51,523 nucleotides of DNA, taken from positions 1 through 51,523 of the forward strand of contig JAMFSE010000083.1 in the NCBI GenBank assembly GCA_026225115.1, read 5' to 3'. This document shows, piece by piece, positions 40,970 to 49,335 of the stretch. The translations under genes and the position numbers were made by a program. How positions within the stretch are numbered: position 1 is the first letter of the stretch; the number at the start of each line of letters is the position of its first letter. The notes below the pieces were generated by a model that saw only the letters and a list, made by a program, of their open reading frames with translations, did no database searches and was not told where the DNA came from. Source of the stretch: Rhodovastum atsumiense. GTDB lineage: Bacteria > Pseudomonadota > Alphaproteobacteria > Acetobacterales > Acetobacteraceae.

Positions 40970-41647
40970 ATGCTGCTGGCGAAGCCGACAGTGGATATTG
41001 CGCTATCCACTAACCGACTGAAAGCTTCGTATGCGTTTTGGCGCGAGGAGGTTGGGGCAAAATTCGACCTGGTGCTGCCGATTTCCCCGAACCAGGAGCA
41101 ATACCGCTTCGGGATCAACGGCAGCTTGCTGAAGATCAATGCCTATAACCGGGTGCTGCCGGAAGGGGCTGTGACCGGCTATCATCAGCTGTCGCTGGCA
41201 CAGGCGGGGCTGACCGCGGCACGGGAGATGCAGGACCCAGATGGCAGCCGGTTGCGGCTGGTGCCGCCGGGGTTTGACGGGGTGACGCAGGCCGCCGTTC
41301 ATCTGCGGGTGCGCGACCTAGAGGTCCACCGGCGGTTTTACGCCGAGGCGCTGGGCTTGCCGGAGGTATCGCACGGCCGGTTCACGGCCGGTGAGACGCT
41401 GTTTATATTGACCCAATCGGCCGAGGCGCCCGCGGATGCGCAAATTCTTGGTACGGGCTGGCGTTACATCACCTTCCAGGTCATGCGAAATCTGGACGCG
41501 CATGCGCAAGCGCTCAAAGCCGGCGCGCGCGAGGCTGTGGCGCCTGCGCTTTTCGGCAATTCGGTGCGCTATTCCATGGTTCAGGACCCGGATGGCAATT
41601 GGGTCGAACTGGCGCAGCGGGCGGAGCTTGCGGGGTCGGTCGATTGA
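40970..41647 (+). CDS. VOC-family protein with two modules
   Basis: A 225-residue vicinal-oxygen-chelate protein (glyoxalase/extradiol dioxygenase fold). The first module contains 'ALSTNRLKASYAFWREEVGA', the second 'AAVHLRVRDLEVHRRFYAEA' and 'DPDGNWVELAQRAEL'. His and Glu residues at module edges (H in 'AAVHLRV', E in 'NWVELAQ') could bind metal. It lies 85 bases before the phosphotriesterase-like gene and probably shares its promoter, facing the TetR gene. Reaction unknown: dioxygenase, isomerase or binding protein. Confidence 0.82.
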   Translation: MLLAKPTVDIALSTNRLKASYAFWREEVGAKFDLVLPISPNQEQYRFGINGSLLKINAYNRVLPEGAVTGYHQLSLAQAGLTAAREMQDPDGSRLRLVPPGFDGVTQAAVHLRVRDLEVHRRFYAEALGLPEVSHGRFTAGETLFILTQSAEAPADAQILGTGWRYITFQVMRNLDAHAQALKAGAREAVAPALFGNSVRYSMVQDPDGNWVELAQRAELAGSVD

Positions 41648-41731
41648 GCTAGTGCCGCACGAGCGCCTTGCGATAATAAAAACAGCGCCGGCTTGCGGCG
41701 CATAAAAATATTCGTTCGAGGAGGGCAGGAA

Positions 41732-42700
41732 ATGCCGGTCATGTCTGTTACGGGGCGCATTGAAGGGGCGGATCTCGGCGCCACGCTGGTGCATGAGCAT
41801 ATCATCATCAGCATTCCGGGGGAGGAGCTGGACCCTGGTTATGCGCCGGACCGCAATGAGATTATCGCCATGGCGGTCGACCGGCTGCAGGAGCTGAAGG
41901 CGAATGGGGTGGGCGCGATCGTCGACCCCTGCCCTATCGAGCTTGGGCGTAATCCGGAGCTGTATGCCGAGGTCAGCCAGCGGTCCGGCGTGCGGATTAT
42001 TTTCGCAACCGGATTCTACTTCGAGGATCTGGGAATTCCGCAATACTGGCGGGCGCGCGACAAGCAGGAGATTGCGGATTTTTATCTGCATGAGCTGAGT
42101 GAAGGCGTGGGGCGCACCGGGCTGCGGCCGGGGGTTATCAAGGCGGCGACGGGCAATGCGGTGACGGAGCTGGAGCGCCGGGTGTTGGGCGCGGCCGGGC
42201 TGGCGCAGGCGCAGGCGGGGTGCGCGATCATTACCCATACCGAGCATAGCCGGCATGGCGATACGCAGCAGGCGATCTTTGCCGAGCATGGGGCGGATTT
42301 GTCGCGCGTGCTGATCGGGCATCAGGATGAGCAGACCGAATGGGAGCCGATCGCGGCGCTTGCCGAGCGCAGCTTCGTCGGCATCGACCGGGTGGGGTAT
42401 GATATTCTGGCGCCGGACGAACGGCGGGCCGATCATGTCGCCGCTTTGCTCTCGCATGGGTTTGGAAACAAGGTCTGCCTGTCGCAGGATTGCGTTTGCA
42501 CGCTCTCGGCGCCAAAGATGCCGTTTCCGCCGATGCGTCCGAACCCGCCGTTGCCGGCGGCGTTTCTCGCCCGCAACCGGCCGATGAGCTATGTGGTGAC
42601 GGGTTTTGCGGGGGCTTTGCGCGAACGCGGCGTGACCGAGGCGGAGCTGGATGTGATTTTCCGGGATAATCCGCGACGGCTGCTGGCAGGGGCCGAATGA
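41732..42700 (+). CDS. Phosphotriesterase-family hydrolase (lactonase-like)
   Basis: A 322-residue TIM-barrel metal hydrolase. ATG 41732 with GGAGGGCAGGA just upstream is preferred to TTG 41693. Binuclear-site residues are H21 and H23 ('LVHEHI'), the likely carboxylated K137 ('GVIKAATG'), His in 'IITHTEH' and 'IGHQDE', and Asp in 'LSQDCVC'. Family members hydrolyse lactones, acyl esters or organophosphates; natural roles are mostly lactone or ester cleavage. It pairs with the VOC protein opposite the CmcJ-like operon, so lactone opening in that pathway is a reasonable guess. Confidence 0.88.
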   Translation: MPVMSVTGRIEGADLGATLVHEHIIISIPGEELDPGYAPDRNEIIAMAVDRLQELKANGVGAIVDPCPIELGRNPELYAEVSQRSGVRIIFATGFYFEDLGIPQYWRARDKQEIADFYLHELSEGVGRTGLRPGVIKAATGNAVTELERRVLGAAGLAQAQAGCAIITHTEHSRHGDTQQAIFAEHGADLSRVLIGHQDEQTEWEPIAALAERSFVGIDRVGYDILAPDERRADHVAALLSHGFGNKVCLSQDCVCTLSAPKMPFPPMRPNPPLPAAFLARNRPMSYVVTGFAGALRERGVTEAELDVIFRDNPRRLLAGAE

Positions 42701-42826
42701 TTCAGTTATCTGCGCGCGTTGTCCGGCCGTTGGGCGGCAACAGCTGGCCGAGGGTTATGGTAATGCATTCGGTATGGAATTGGCGTAGATTTTTCCTGAG
42801 GCTAGAACGGGTGAACCAACCATGGA

Positions 42827-43537
42827 ATGCCAGGAGTAGATGAACGAATGCCGGCTCGTCCCGCCATGATTTCCGCCGAGACGTCGGCCGCCGAGACGCC
42901 AACCGAGATGCCGCCGCGGGCCGCACGGCGAACACAGGCCGAGCGCCGCGACCAGTCGGACCGGCTGCTTGTGGCCGCCGCGATCGACATTATCGATGAG
43001 GATGGGGTTGGGGCGGCGACCTTCGAGACGATCGGCCAGCGGGCAGGATACAGCCGGGGGCTGGCCAGCGCGCGGTTTGGCTCCAAGCAGGGGCTGATCG
43101 AGGCGGTGGTGCAATATCTGCGCGAGCGCGCGGATGAGACGTTTGCGATCAGCCGGCTGGACGATTTGCCTGGGCTGGACGGGATTTTGACCTATGTCGA
43201 TATCGTCTGCGAAAGCCTGCCGGCCAGCCGGGAAAATCATGCCTATTTCCGGCTGCTGTCCTCGACATTGGCGGACCACTCGTCGCTGAAGACGGCGTTT
43301 ACCAATGAGCATCTGACGCAGCAGAAATGGGCCGAAAAGCAGATCGTCAAAGGCCAGGCCGACGGCAGCGTTCGCCGGAACCTCAATCCGGCGGACGCAG
43401 CGCAGCTGCTGGGGGCGCTGGTCTTTGGGTTGTCGATGCAGGCGCTTTTGGATCCGCAAACGCAGGCTGGGTCGATTCGGGACACCGCGGGCGCGATGTT
43501 GCGGCTGGCGTTTGGGGCGCGGAAGGGCGGGAAGTAG
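42827..43537 (+). CDS. TetR-family transcriptional regulator
   Basis: A 236-residue regulator with an extended, Ala/Glu/Pro-rich N-terminus (about 40 residues) before the helix-turn-helix 'AAAIDIIDEDGVGAATFETI' and 'GQRAGYSRGLASARFGSKQG'. The C-terminal domain resembles TetR_C groups in acyl-CoA or aromatic regulation. ATG 42848 is a possible shorter start. It is on the opposite strand to, and convergent with, the operon at 43583-47774, which it may control; no palindrome was found in front of it by eye. It ends at repeat copy D. Confidence 0.88.
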   Translation: MPGVDERMPARPAMISAETSAAETPTEMPPRAARRTQAERRDQSDRLLVAAAIDIIDEDGVGAATFETIGQRAGYSRGLASARFGSKQGLIEAVVQYLRERADETFAISRLDDLPGLDGILTYVDIVCESLPASRENHAYFRLLSSTLADHSSLKTAFTNEHLTQQKWAEKQIVKGQADGSVRRNLNPADAAQLLGALVFGLSMQALLDPQTQAGSIRDTAGAMLRLAFGARKGGK

Positions 43538-43540
43538 GCA

Positions 43541-43670
43541 AGGACTTCTTTTTCTGAAGAAAAAGAAGCAAAAAAGACTTTTTTATGCTGGGCATGGGCG
43601 TTGGCCGCGACAATGCCCATGCCCGGATTCAAAAAAGTTTTTGGTGCCGCTTTTTTCAAAAGCGGCTGCT
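43541..43670. repeat. Intergenic hairpin repeat, copy D
   Basis: Three hairpins in a row: CTTCTTTTTCT/AGAAAAAGAAG (43545-43568), a perfect 10-bp GGGCATGGGC/GCCCATGCCC (43590-43624), and CCGCTTTTTT/AAAAGCGG (43647-43665). The module order is the reverse of copies A and E. It begins four bases after the TetR stop, and the convergent gene ends inside it, so its minus strand is also translated. Confidence 0.75.
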
Positions 43671-44242
43671 TGGCTTTCCCAGTTGGGGTCGTTTTCTCTG
43701 TAGTGTTGGATTTCTATGGCCTGGCCCAGAGTTAGCAGGCCGGCGGTAAAAATGTCGGTTTGCAGGAAGGCCTGGTAGATGGTGCGGCCGGCTTTGCCGC
43801 CGGTGGCGTGCGCGACGGAGCCTTCGTCTTCGGGGCATTTGACCAAAGGCACGCTGATGCGGCCGGATAGGTCGCGGTCGGTGGCGGCTTCGCGCAGGCG
43901 GGCTACGGTTTGTTCCCAGGATTCCAGGGTGTCGATGCCGATGCCGAAATGCGGGTATTTTTGCGGCTGCGTGCGGTGACCGTGGGTGAAGGCGGCGCTG
44001 GCTTGCGTACCGGCATCGGTCAGGCGGGCGGCGAGCCAGTCTTCGAAGCCTTGCTGTTCGGGGGTGATTTCGGAGAGCCAGAGGATCTTGTCGGAGCTCA
44101 TCTGCCAGGAGGTGCCGGCGAGCGGCGTGGGCAAAGCGACGACCTGGTAGCCGAGGAGGGTGAGAAGTTTTGCGGCTAAGGCGGCTTCGCCGGGGCGGTG
44201 GACCATTTCCACGTGGTTATTGGGGCCGGTGCGGATGGTCAC
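43583..44242 (-). CDS. VOC-like protein with a repeat-derived C-terminal tail
   Basis: A 219-residue protein. 'NHVEMVHRPGEAALAAKLLT' and later 'HFGIGIDTLESWEQTVARLR' and 'GQAIEIQHYREND' suggest a divergent two-module VOC fold, with His/Glu positions compatible with metal binding; the call is tentative. Its ATG overlaps the stop of the AtuA gene by four bases, so it is the last cistron of that operon. About the last 28 residues ('AAAFEKSGTKNFFESGHGHC' and on) are encoded by intergenic repeat D, so the original stop was probably lost when the repeat inserted, or the repeat supplies a new one. Confidence 0.7.
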   Translation of the reverse strand: MTIRTGPNNHVEMVHRPGEAALAAKLLTLLGYQVVALPTPLAGTSWQMSSDKILWLSEITPEQQGFEDWLAARLTDAGTQASAAFTHGHRTQPQKYPHFGIGIDTLESWEQTVARLREAATDRDLSGRISVPLVKCPEDEGSVAHATGGKAGRTIYQAFLQTDIFTAGLLTLGQAIEIQHYRENDPNWESQAAAFEKSGTKNFFESGHGHCRGQRPCPA

Positions 44243-46044
44243 GCGGGATCACCCAAGGCTCGGGCGAGTTCCGTCGGGACCGGGATGGGGAAGTTTAGCA
44301 GTTGCTGCGCCATGCCTTTGGCGGCGACGTCGAGCTTGAGGTTGGTGCCGGTGGAGCCGCGCATGGTTTCTTCCAGCAGGAAGTTGATGGCGTGCAGGCC
44401 GGGGGCGTCGAAGCGGGTGACTTTGTGGTCTTCCGGGTCGTCGAACAGGTGCCGCATCCAGTCGGCTACAGCCTCGGGGGTCAAGGCGGTGCGGATATGC
44501 GGGAGGTATTCGGGCTTGCGGGCGATGACGGCGAGGTTGAAGAGGTTGCCCTTGTCGCCGCTGCGGGCCCAGGCGAGGGCGATGAGGGGCACGCTGGCGG
44601 GGCCGCCACCCGGGCGGGTATCGGGCGGGAGCAGGCGCGCAGGCGGGCTTTGGGGGATTTTTGAGGGCTCGGGCACCATGGGGATGACAATGCCGTCGAC
44701 TTCCACCCGCGGCGTCAGCCGGTCGCGGGGGAGCAGGAAGCAGAACAGCATGTGACTTGGGGAGATGCTGGGGGCGAGCGGGCTGAACAGGGCGCCGGCG
44801 CTGCCGTTCAGGCACATGGCGCTGCATTCGACGCCGAAGATGCGCGCGGCGCGGACGTCCTTGGTGAGGTAGACCAGGCGGGCGACAGCCTCGCCCGCAT
44901 CGGCGTTCGAGGCGGGCGTGCGCGGGGTGAGTTCGCCGGCGGCCAGCAGTTCCGAATGGGTGAGCAAGGCGGGCGGCAGGCCGGCGGATTCCGCCAGGCG
45001 GGCGGTGCGGGTGAAGACGGCTTCCGCCATGCGGCGGGCCTTTTTTTGCGCATCGATGCCGATGACGGGAATGAGGCCGGCGGCCTTCCAGCCTGCATCG
45101 GATATCGCGCTGATTTTATAGCTGCCGGGGGGCGCGCGGCCGGTGGCGCCGGTGACGCGCACGCGGTCCGGGGCCATTTGTTCCAGGTTCAGATTGGCGA
45201 AATTGCAGATGACGTCCGGCACGATATAGGCGGCGGGGTCGTTGACCTCATAGAGGATTTGTTCCGAGACCGTGCCGATTGAGGCGGCGCCGCCGGTGCA
45301 CTCGGGCTTGGTAAGGACGAAGCTGCCGTCGGCGCGGCATTCGGCGATGCCAAAGCCGATATTGTCGTTATCGGGCAGGTCCAGCCAGTCGGTAAACGTG
45401 CCGCCGGTGGCCTGGGCGCCGCATTCCAGCAGATGGCCGACCAGGGTACCGGCGCAGAGGCGGTCGTAATCCTCCCTGCCCCAGTCGAATTCATGGATCA
45501 GCGGGCCGAGCGCCAATGCGCTGTCGACGACGCGGCCGGTGAGCACGATGTCGGCGCCGGCGGCCAGGGCAGCGGCGATCGGAAAGGCGCCGAAATAGGC
45601 GGTGGCGCCGATCATGTTCTCCGGCCAGGGCTTGCCGCTGAACATCTCGCGATGGCCTTCCTTGGCGAGCGCGGGAAGCTGCGGGCGCAGATCGTCGCCG
45701 GTGACGATGCCGATTTTGAGCTTGAGGCCGAGCGCGGTTGCTTTGGCCTGCAGGATTCGGGCGGCGGCATGCGGGTTGAGGCCGCCGGCGTTGGTGATAA
45801 TTTTTGTGCCGCATTCCGCGATGCGCTGCAGATAGGGCAGGATGTGGATGTCGAGGAAGGGCGCCGAATAGCCGAGATCCGGGTCGCGCGACATTTCGAT
45901 CAGGAAGATCGAGACCATGGCTTCGGCCATGTGGTCGAAGATGACGTAGTCGGGCGGGGTGGCGCTGCCCAGGTGCTGTTCGATGCCCAGCGCGGAATCG
46001 AGGCGGCCGCCGCTGCCGGCGCCGATGCGGACGATTTTGTCCAT
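44239..46044 (-). CDS. AtuA-family protein (DUF1446, acyclic terpene utilisation-like)
   Basis: A 601-residue protein matching the AtuA family, named from the Pseudomonas citronellol/geraniol pathway. Typical segments are 'VRIGAGSGGRLDSALG', 'KIITNAGGLNPHAAARILQA', 'GADIVLTGRVVDSALALGPL', 'GHLLECGAQATGGTF' and, near the C-terminus, 'ALAWARSGDKGNLFNLAVIA'. The biochemical function of AtuA is not established. It shares a TGATG junction with the D-aminoacylase-like gene and ATGA with the VOC-like gene, so all three form one tightly coupled operon. The C-terminal domain of about 110 residues after 'RPGGGPASV' is present, so it is full length. Confidence 0.9.
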   Translation of the reverse strand: MDKIVRIGAGSGGRLDSALGIEQHLGSATPPDYVIFDHMAEAMVSIFLIEMSRDPDLGYSAPFLDIHILPYLQRIAECGTKIITNAGGLNPHAAARILQAKATALGLKLKIGIVTGDDLRPQLPALAKEGHREMFSGKPWPENMIGATAYFGAFPIAAALAAGADIVLTGRVVDSALALGPLIHEFDWGREDYDRLCAGTLVGHLLECGAQATGGTFTDWLDLPDNDNIGFGIAECRADGSFVLTKPECTGGAASIGTVSEQILYEVNDPAAYIVPDVICNFANLNLEQMAPDRVRVTGATGRAPPGSYKISAISDAGWKAAGLIPVIGIDAQKKARRMAEAVFTRTARLAESAGLPPALLTHSELLAAGELTPRTPASNADAGEAVARLVYLTKDVRAARIFGVECSAMCLNGSAGALFSPLAPSISPSHMLFCFLLPRDRLTPRVEVDGIVIPMVPEPSKIPQSPPARLLPPDTRPGGGPASVPLIALAWARSGDKGNLFNLAVIARKPEYLPHIRTALTPEAVADWMRHLFDDPEDHKVTRFDAPGLHAINFLLEETMRGSTGTNLKLDVAAKGMAQQLLNFPIPVPTELARALGDPA

Positions 46045-47774
46045 CAGGCCGAGGCTTCGCGGGCTCCGCGGACCAGGCGTCCGGGCAGGGCGCCGGTGGG
46101 CTCGCCTTTGCGATAGGTGACGACACCGGAGACGATGGTTGCGTCATAGCCATCCGCTTCCTGCACCAGGCGGCGGCCGCCGGAGGGAAGGTCGTACAAG
46201 GCGGTTGGCGCGTGCAGATGCAGGCGCTCGATATCGATGACGTTCAGGTCGGCTTTGCGGCCGATGCCGATGCTGCCGCGATCGTTCAGGCCAACGGCCT
46301 CCGCCGGGTCGCGGCTCAGCATTTTGATGGAGCGGGCGAGGCCGACGCGCTTGGCTTCATCCGTGTGGCGGCCCCAATGTTCCAGGAAATAGGTGCTGTA
46401 GGCGGAATCGCAGATCATGCCGTAATGCGCGCCGCCATCGCCAAGGCCGACGATGATGTGCGGGTTGGACAGCATGTCGGCGCCGGTGGCTTCGAAATTT
46501 TCGCCGCGGCGGTTGGCGCTGGGGCGGTAGAGGATTTCGCGGCCGTCGCGCTTGAGGAGGGCGCCGTAAATCACTTCCTTGGGGTTGAGGCCTTTGGCTC
46601 GGGCCTGGGCGGCGATGCTCATGTCCGGGGTCGGGTGGTAGTTGGGCGGGTCGCCGAGGACGAAGACCATGTCGAGATCGGAAACGATCGATTGGAAGAA
46701 TTCATGCGGGTCCTGCGGATCTTCCGCGAGGAGCTTTGCGCGCAGCTCGGGGTCTTGCATGGCCTTTACTTTTTCGGCGAGCGGCAGGTTCAACAACGGC
46801 TGGAAACTGGGGCAGGCGGAAAACGGATGCAGCGATAGATCAAGGCCCATCAGCGTGCCAACGGGGCGCGGGATGATCTGGGCGCGCACGGCGTAGCCGT
46901 CGGCATTGGCGGTGGTGATGCCTTGCAGGATCTGCAGCATATCCTCCTCGCCATTGGTGACTTCCGCGAGCGTGAAGGATACCGGGCGGCCGGAAACCTT
47001 TGCAATTTCGCGCAGCATTTCGATGCGCCTGGCGGCACCCTCCCTGGCATTGTCGATCAGCTGGAAGACACCGGTGCCGGTGTCGCCCAGGCCGGCGGCG
47101 AGCGCCATGACCTCGGCCCGTTCGGTGTCCAGTGTGGGGACCGGGTCGCCGTTGCGGAAGCGGTGCGAAAACGAGCGCGTGGTGGTGACGCCGAGCGCGC
47201 CGGCGCGGATCGCCTCCGCGGTCAGTTCGCGCATGCGCTTGAGATCGTCCTCGGTGGCCGGTTCAAGATAGGCGCCGCGTTCGCCCATGACGTAGACCCG
47301 CAGCGGGTTGTGCGGGAATTGCGCGGCGAAATCGATGTCGGCTTCGCGGGTCTCAATAAAGTCCAGGTATTCGGTGAAGCTCTCCCAGGCCCAGGGCAGG
47401 CCCGCCGCCATGACCGGCTCGGGAATGTCCTCTACCCATTCCATCAGGCGGATCGCCATGTCGCGCTGATGCGCGCGAATGGGGGCGAAGCCGACGCCGC
47501 AATTGCCCATGACGACGGTGGTGACGCCATGCTGGGACGACGGCGCCAGACGATTCTCCCAGGTGATCTGGCCGTCGTAATGGGTGTGGATGTCGACAAA
47601 GCCGGGGGTGACGATGCGCCCCGAGGCGTCGATTTCTTCCGCGCCCGTAGCGTCGATCTTGCCGATGGCTGCGATTTTGCCGTCGCGCACGGCGAGGTCC
47701 GCTGCATACGGCTCGCCGCCATTGCCATCGACGATCAGACCGTTACGAATCACCAGCGAGAAGTTTGCATCCAT
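46044..47774 (-). CDS. D-aminoacylase/N-acyl-D-amino-acid deacylase family amidohydrolase
   Basis: A 576-residue metal hydrolase of amidohydrolase family 3. 'PGFVDIHTHYDGQ' gives metal ligands H63 and H65, and 'VMGNCGVGFAP' includes C92, the metal-bound Cys of D-aminoacylases. The C-terminal composite sandwich contains 'RKADLNVIDIERL' and 'GVVTYRKGEPTGALPGRLVR'. Homologues in catabolic clusters are usually annotated as D-aminoacylase, but the substrate there may be another amide or cyclic compound. The stop shares one base with the start of the AtuA gene. The promoter should be in 47775-47835, near a tandem 11-mer. Confidence 0.9.
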   Translation of the reverse strand: MDANFSLVIRNGLIVDGNGGEPYAADLAVRDGKIAAIGKIDATGAEEIDASGRIVTPGFVDIHTHYDGQITWENRLAPSSQHGVTTVVMGNCGVGFAPIRAHQRDMAIRLMEWVEDIPEPVMAAGLPWAWESFTEYLDFIETREADIDFAAQFPHNPLRVYVMGERGAYLEPATEDDLKRMRELTAEAIRAGALGVTTTRSFSHRFRNGDPVPTLDTERAEVMALAAGLGDTGTGVFQLIDNAREGAARRIEMLREIAKVSGRPVSFTLAEVTNGEEDMLQILQGITTANADGYAVRAQIIPRPVGTLMGLDLSLHPFSACPSFQPLLNLPLAEKVKAMQDPELRAKLLAEDPQDPHEFFQSIVSDLDMVFVLGDPPNYHPTPDMSIAAQARAKGLNPKEVIYGALLKRDGREILYRPSANRRGENFEATGADMLSNPHIIVGLGDGGAHYGMICDSAYSTYFLEHWGRHTDEAKRVGLARSIKMLSRDPAEAVGLNDRGSIGIGRKADLNVIDIERLHLHAPTALYDLPSGGRRLVQEADGYDATIVSGVVTYRKGEPTGALPGRLVRGAREASA

Positions 47775-47804
47775 AGACCGATCTCCAGCTTTTCTTATTC
47801 GTTT

Positions 47805-47837
47805 GTTTAGTAGCCGTTTAGTAGCCGTTTAGTAGCC
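47805..47837. repeat. Three tandem copies of an 11-bp unit
   Basis: GTTTAGTAGCC occurs three times without interruption (47805-47815, 47816-47826, 47827-47837), 31 bases upstream of the start of the D-aminoacylase-like gene and directly abutting repeat copy E. Tandem units of one helical turn can be regulator sites or slippage products; no protein is implied. Confidence 0.8.
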
Positions 47838-47958
47838 GCTTTTTGAAAAAAGCGGCGCAAAAACTTTTATGACTCTGAGGCATGGGCTGTGGCGATGCCA
47901 ACGCCCCTGCCCCAGAGTATAAAGTTTTTTGCTTCTTTTTGTTCACAAAAAGAAGTTC
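47836..47958. repeat. Intergenic hairpin repeat, copy E
   Basis: Module order as in copy A: CCGCTTTTT/AAAAAAGCGG (47836-47855), a long imperfect core with matched edges GCAAAAACTTTTA and TAAAGTTTTTTGC, and a perfect CTTCTTTTTGT/ACAAAAAGAAG hairpin (47932-47955). It lies between two minus-strand genes and ends just before the stop of the upstream amidohydrolase, which it probably terminates. Confidence 0.75.
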
Positions 47959-49176
47959 TTAGATTGCTATATTATAGCATCTTGCAGCGTTTAGGCTCAG
48001 CACCTTTTTGCGCTCTTCCTGGGTCAGGCCGGCCAAAGAGGTCTCGGCGTAGGTCAGCGGGTCCGGGTAGAGGCAGGTGGGGTGCGGGAAGTCGGTTTCG
48101 AACAGCACGTTATCGACGCCGACGGAGCGGATCATGTTGGTGATGTCCCGGCGTTCAAACCAGAAGCAGCCGAAAATCTGGCGTTTAAAATATTCCAGCG
48201 GCGTCATGGAGAGTTTTCCTTGTTTATAGGCGCCGGTTTCGTGCAGCTGGTAATCGAGGGCCTCGAGGATGAAGGGGATCCAGCCGATGCCGGATTCGAC
48301 CGAGACGAATTTCAGTTTCGGAAAGCGTTCGAGCAGGCCGCTGGTGATGAGGTTGCTGAGCACCTTGGCGTTGCTGATGAACATCATGGTGGAGCCGACG
48401 GTCAGTTTTTCGGCCGGGGTCATCGAGGGCCAGGGAGAATCGCCGAACCAGCTGACGGAGGAGTCCGAGGCGCCGATGTGGAAGTTTACCGGCAGGCCTT
48501 TGTCCGAGCAGAATTCCCAGAGCGGCGTCCAGTAATCGCCGGAGAGTTCCTGCATGCCGTTGGTCTGCGGGTCTGAGTTGATGTTGACGCCGCGCATGCC
48601 CATGGCGTGGCAGCGTTGCGCTTCGGCGACCGCGAGCTTGATGTCCCACCAGGGGAGGAGCGCCATCGGCAGCAGGCGGCCGTTGGATTCTGCCTGCATT
48701 TCGGCGCCGGCGTCGTTGTAGATCTGGGTGCTGACGAGGCGCAGATCGGCGTCGACATCGTAGCGTTCGCCGTTCGACATCATTTTGCCCTGGCCGGCGA
48801 AGCCCAGGACATTGGGGTAGAGGATTTGGGCGTAGATGCCGGACTGGTCCATCGTTTCCAGGCGCGGTTTGGCCTGGCTGCAGCCGGGGTGGACGTCCTG
48901 CACCAGCCATTTCGAGAATTCGATGCCTTCGGCCTTGCGGCCGGTTTCATGGATGACGCTGGAGGCGGAGCCGAGGCCCATCGAGATGTTGCCGTCGATG
49001 GTCCAGACGTATTTGCCGCCGGTCTCGCGCATTTGCGGCACGCGGTCGCGGTATTTGGGGGTGGCGCGGGAGGTCCAGAGGTCGAGCGGTTCGCTCCAAT
49101 GCGTGTCGACGTCGATGATTTTGAGGCCGTTGTTTCTGGAAGCGGCGGAATTGCCTGGGTTTACGTCGATGTTCAT
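47959..49176 (-). CDS. Amidohydrolase family protein (PF04909), third paralogue
   Basis: A 405-residue metal-dependent hydrolase or decarboxylase. Metal-site segments: 'KIIDVDTHWSEPLDLW' near the N-terminus, 'VNFHIGASDSSVSW' in the middle and 'VLFETDFPHPTCLYPDPL' near the C-terminus. ATG 49176 and ATG 49194 are both possible; I prefer the former because GGAGTGGAA lies in front of it and nothing useful precedes the latter. It is more distant from the two other PF04909 genes than they are from each other. It is divergent from a LysR regulator across an interval with a palindromic T-N11-A site, so it is the most likely target. It stands apart from the downstream operon through repeat E. Confidence 0.88.
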   Translation of the reverse strand: MNIDVNPGNSAASRNNGLKIIDVDTHWSEPLDLWTSRATPKYRDRVPQMRETGGKYVWTIDGNISMGLGSASSVIHETGRKAEGIEFSKWLVQDVHPGCSQAKPRLETMDQSGIYAQILYPNVLGFAGQGKMMSNGERYDVDADLRLVSTQIYNDAGAEMQAESNGRLLPMALLPWWDIKLAVAEAQRCHAMGMRGVNINSDPQTNGMQELSGDYWTPLWEFCSDKGLPVNFHIGASDSSVSWFGDSPWPSMTPAEKLTVGSTMMFISNAKVLSNLITSGLLERFPKLKFVSVESGIGWIPFILEALDYQLHETGAYKQGKLSMTPLEYFKRQIFGCFWFERRDITNMIRSVGVDNVLFETDFPHPTCLYPDPLTYAETSLAGLTQEERKKVLSLNAARCYNIAI

Positions 49177-49335
49177 GTTGCGGTTCCACTCCATTGGCTT
49201 TTCTACGGGGCCATTTTGCAGCGTGCGGGCTGTGGCCTCGATTTCAGACGACGCGGCGTTAGCGGACGCGGCGCGACCCGATGATGGCTATACCCGGCAC
49301 CGGCATTGCTCAACTGCCGATTGGGATGCCATGGT

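Noticed and set aside
24238-47958. CRISPR array suggested by repeated hairpin sequences
   Set aside because: The copies are far apart, differ in orientation and content, and lack regularly spaced unique spacers; no cas genes are present.
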